From positions 1 to 12,842 of the forward strand of contig CAZCPB010000109.1 of the NCBI GenBank assembly GCA_964500365.1: 12,842 nt of DNA, read 5' to 3'. The position numbers and the translations under genes were made by a program. The DNA is from CAZCPB01 sp964500365. Lineage in GTDB: Bacteria; Planctomycetota; Phycisphaerae; Phycisphaerales; UBA1924. Below are positions 12,617 through 12,842 of the stretch, one piece after another (positions within the stretch are counted from its first letter, which is position 1; each line of letters starts with the position of its first letter). The notes under the pieces are model-generated. The model worked only from the letters and a program-made list of their open reading frames with translations, ran no database searches and was not told the origin of the DNA.

Positions 12617-12842
12617 GAACCGTCGCTCCGGGGCCCGGCGCGGGAACGAGCACGAGCGCCGCGAGGGGCGGCAGGGTGAGGCAGACCGAGGCGGAGAACT
12701 GGCGGAAGGGCATGGGGGAGGCTTCGACGGAGCCGAGGTTCCCGACGCCGCTGCCGCCGTAGATCGGGGCGTCGGTGTTGAGGAGTTCGTTCCAGGTTCC
12801 GCCGTGGGGGACGCCGAGGCGGTACTGGTCGCGGACGACGGG
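12609..12842 (-). CDS. glgB: 1,4-alpha-glucan branching enzyme, C-terminal end (5' partial)
   Basis: Only the last 77 residues are present; the rest lies beyond base 12842. They form the C-terminal beta domain of GlgB, which cuts alpha-1,4 chains and re-attaches them as alpha-1,6 branches in glycogen. Diagnostic pieces are GTWNELLNTDAPIYGGSG (15-32), VGNLG (33-37), and the closing strand CLTLPPLAALVLVP (54-67), which matches the usual GlgB ending. The frame is open from 12842 to the TGA at 12611-12609 and overlaps malQ by 8 bases, so it is probably the preceding gene of the operon. The catalytic barrel cannot be judged. A TreS- or GlgX-type GH13 C-terminus is less likely because of the NTD...YGGS motif. 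Confidence 0.88.
12626..12629 (-). promoter_or_regulatory. Probable ribosome binding site for malQ GTG start
   Basis: GGAG on the minus strand lies 9 bases before the GTG at 12616, within the last codons of glgB. It is short and slightly distant, but it is the only purine-rich motif near the proposed start and supports GTG at 12616 over the later GTG at 12565. Confidence 0.4.

Overview
The window is clearly GC-rich with very strong codon bias and is almost completely coding. It holds two operons that enter from opposite ends and converge on an 87-base gap (3983-4069). I see no RNA genes, mobile elements, CRISPR arrays or phage genes. The gene mix fits a GC-rich environmental bacterium that makes glycogen and trehalose and has elaborate phosphorelay signalling. 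A planctomycete of the Phycisphaerae type, a myxobacterium-like organism or a similar soil or water lineage would all fit. This placement is an impression from protein style, not a test.

Plus strand, 1-3982: a three-gene two-component module. First comes the 3' part of a hybrid histidine kinase (its start lies before base 1), with dimerisation/phosphoacceptor, ATPase and three tandem receiver domains. It is followed after 15 bases by a receiver-histidine kinase of 505 residues with a degenerate receiver-like C-terminal tail. A stand-alone 144-residue receiver then overlaps that gene by four bases (ATGA). No DNA-binding output domain is present, so the module should end in protein-protein signalling or hand phosphate to a regulator elsewhere.

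Minus strand, 12842-4070: an alpha-glucan/trehalose operon read in the order glgB (3' end only), malQ, treZ, a GH57/DUF3536 glycosidase, treY. Every junction overlaps (8, 4, 4 and 4 bases), which suggests translational coupling. GlgB and MalQ branch and rearrange alpha-1,4-glucans. TreY converts the reducing end of a malto-oligosaccharide to a trehalosyl unit, and TreZ cuts it off to free trehalose. The GH57 enzyme between treZ and treY probably acts on the same glucan pool, but its exact activity cannot be read from sequence.

Promoters of both operons must lie outside the window. The convergent gap has GC-rich inverted repeats but no clear T-tract terminator. Nothing here is plainly a new system. 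The points most worth a second look are the GH57 enzyme inside the tre operon with no visible debranching enzyme, the receiver domains with altered active sites, and the placing of a possible stress-sensing kinase module beside trehalose synthesis.
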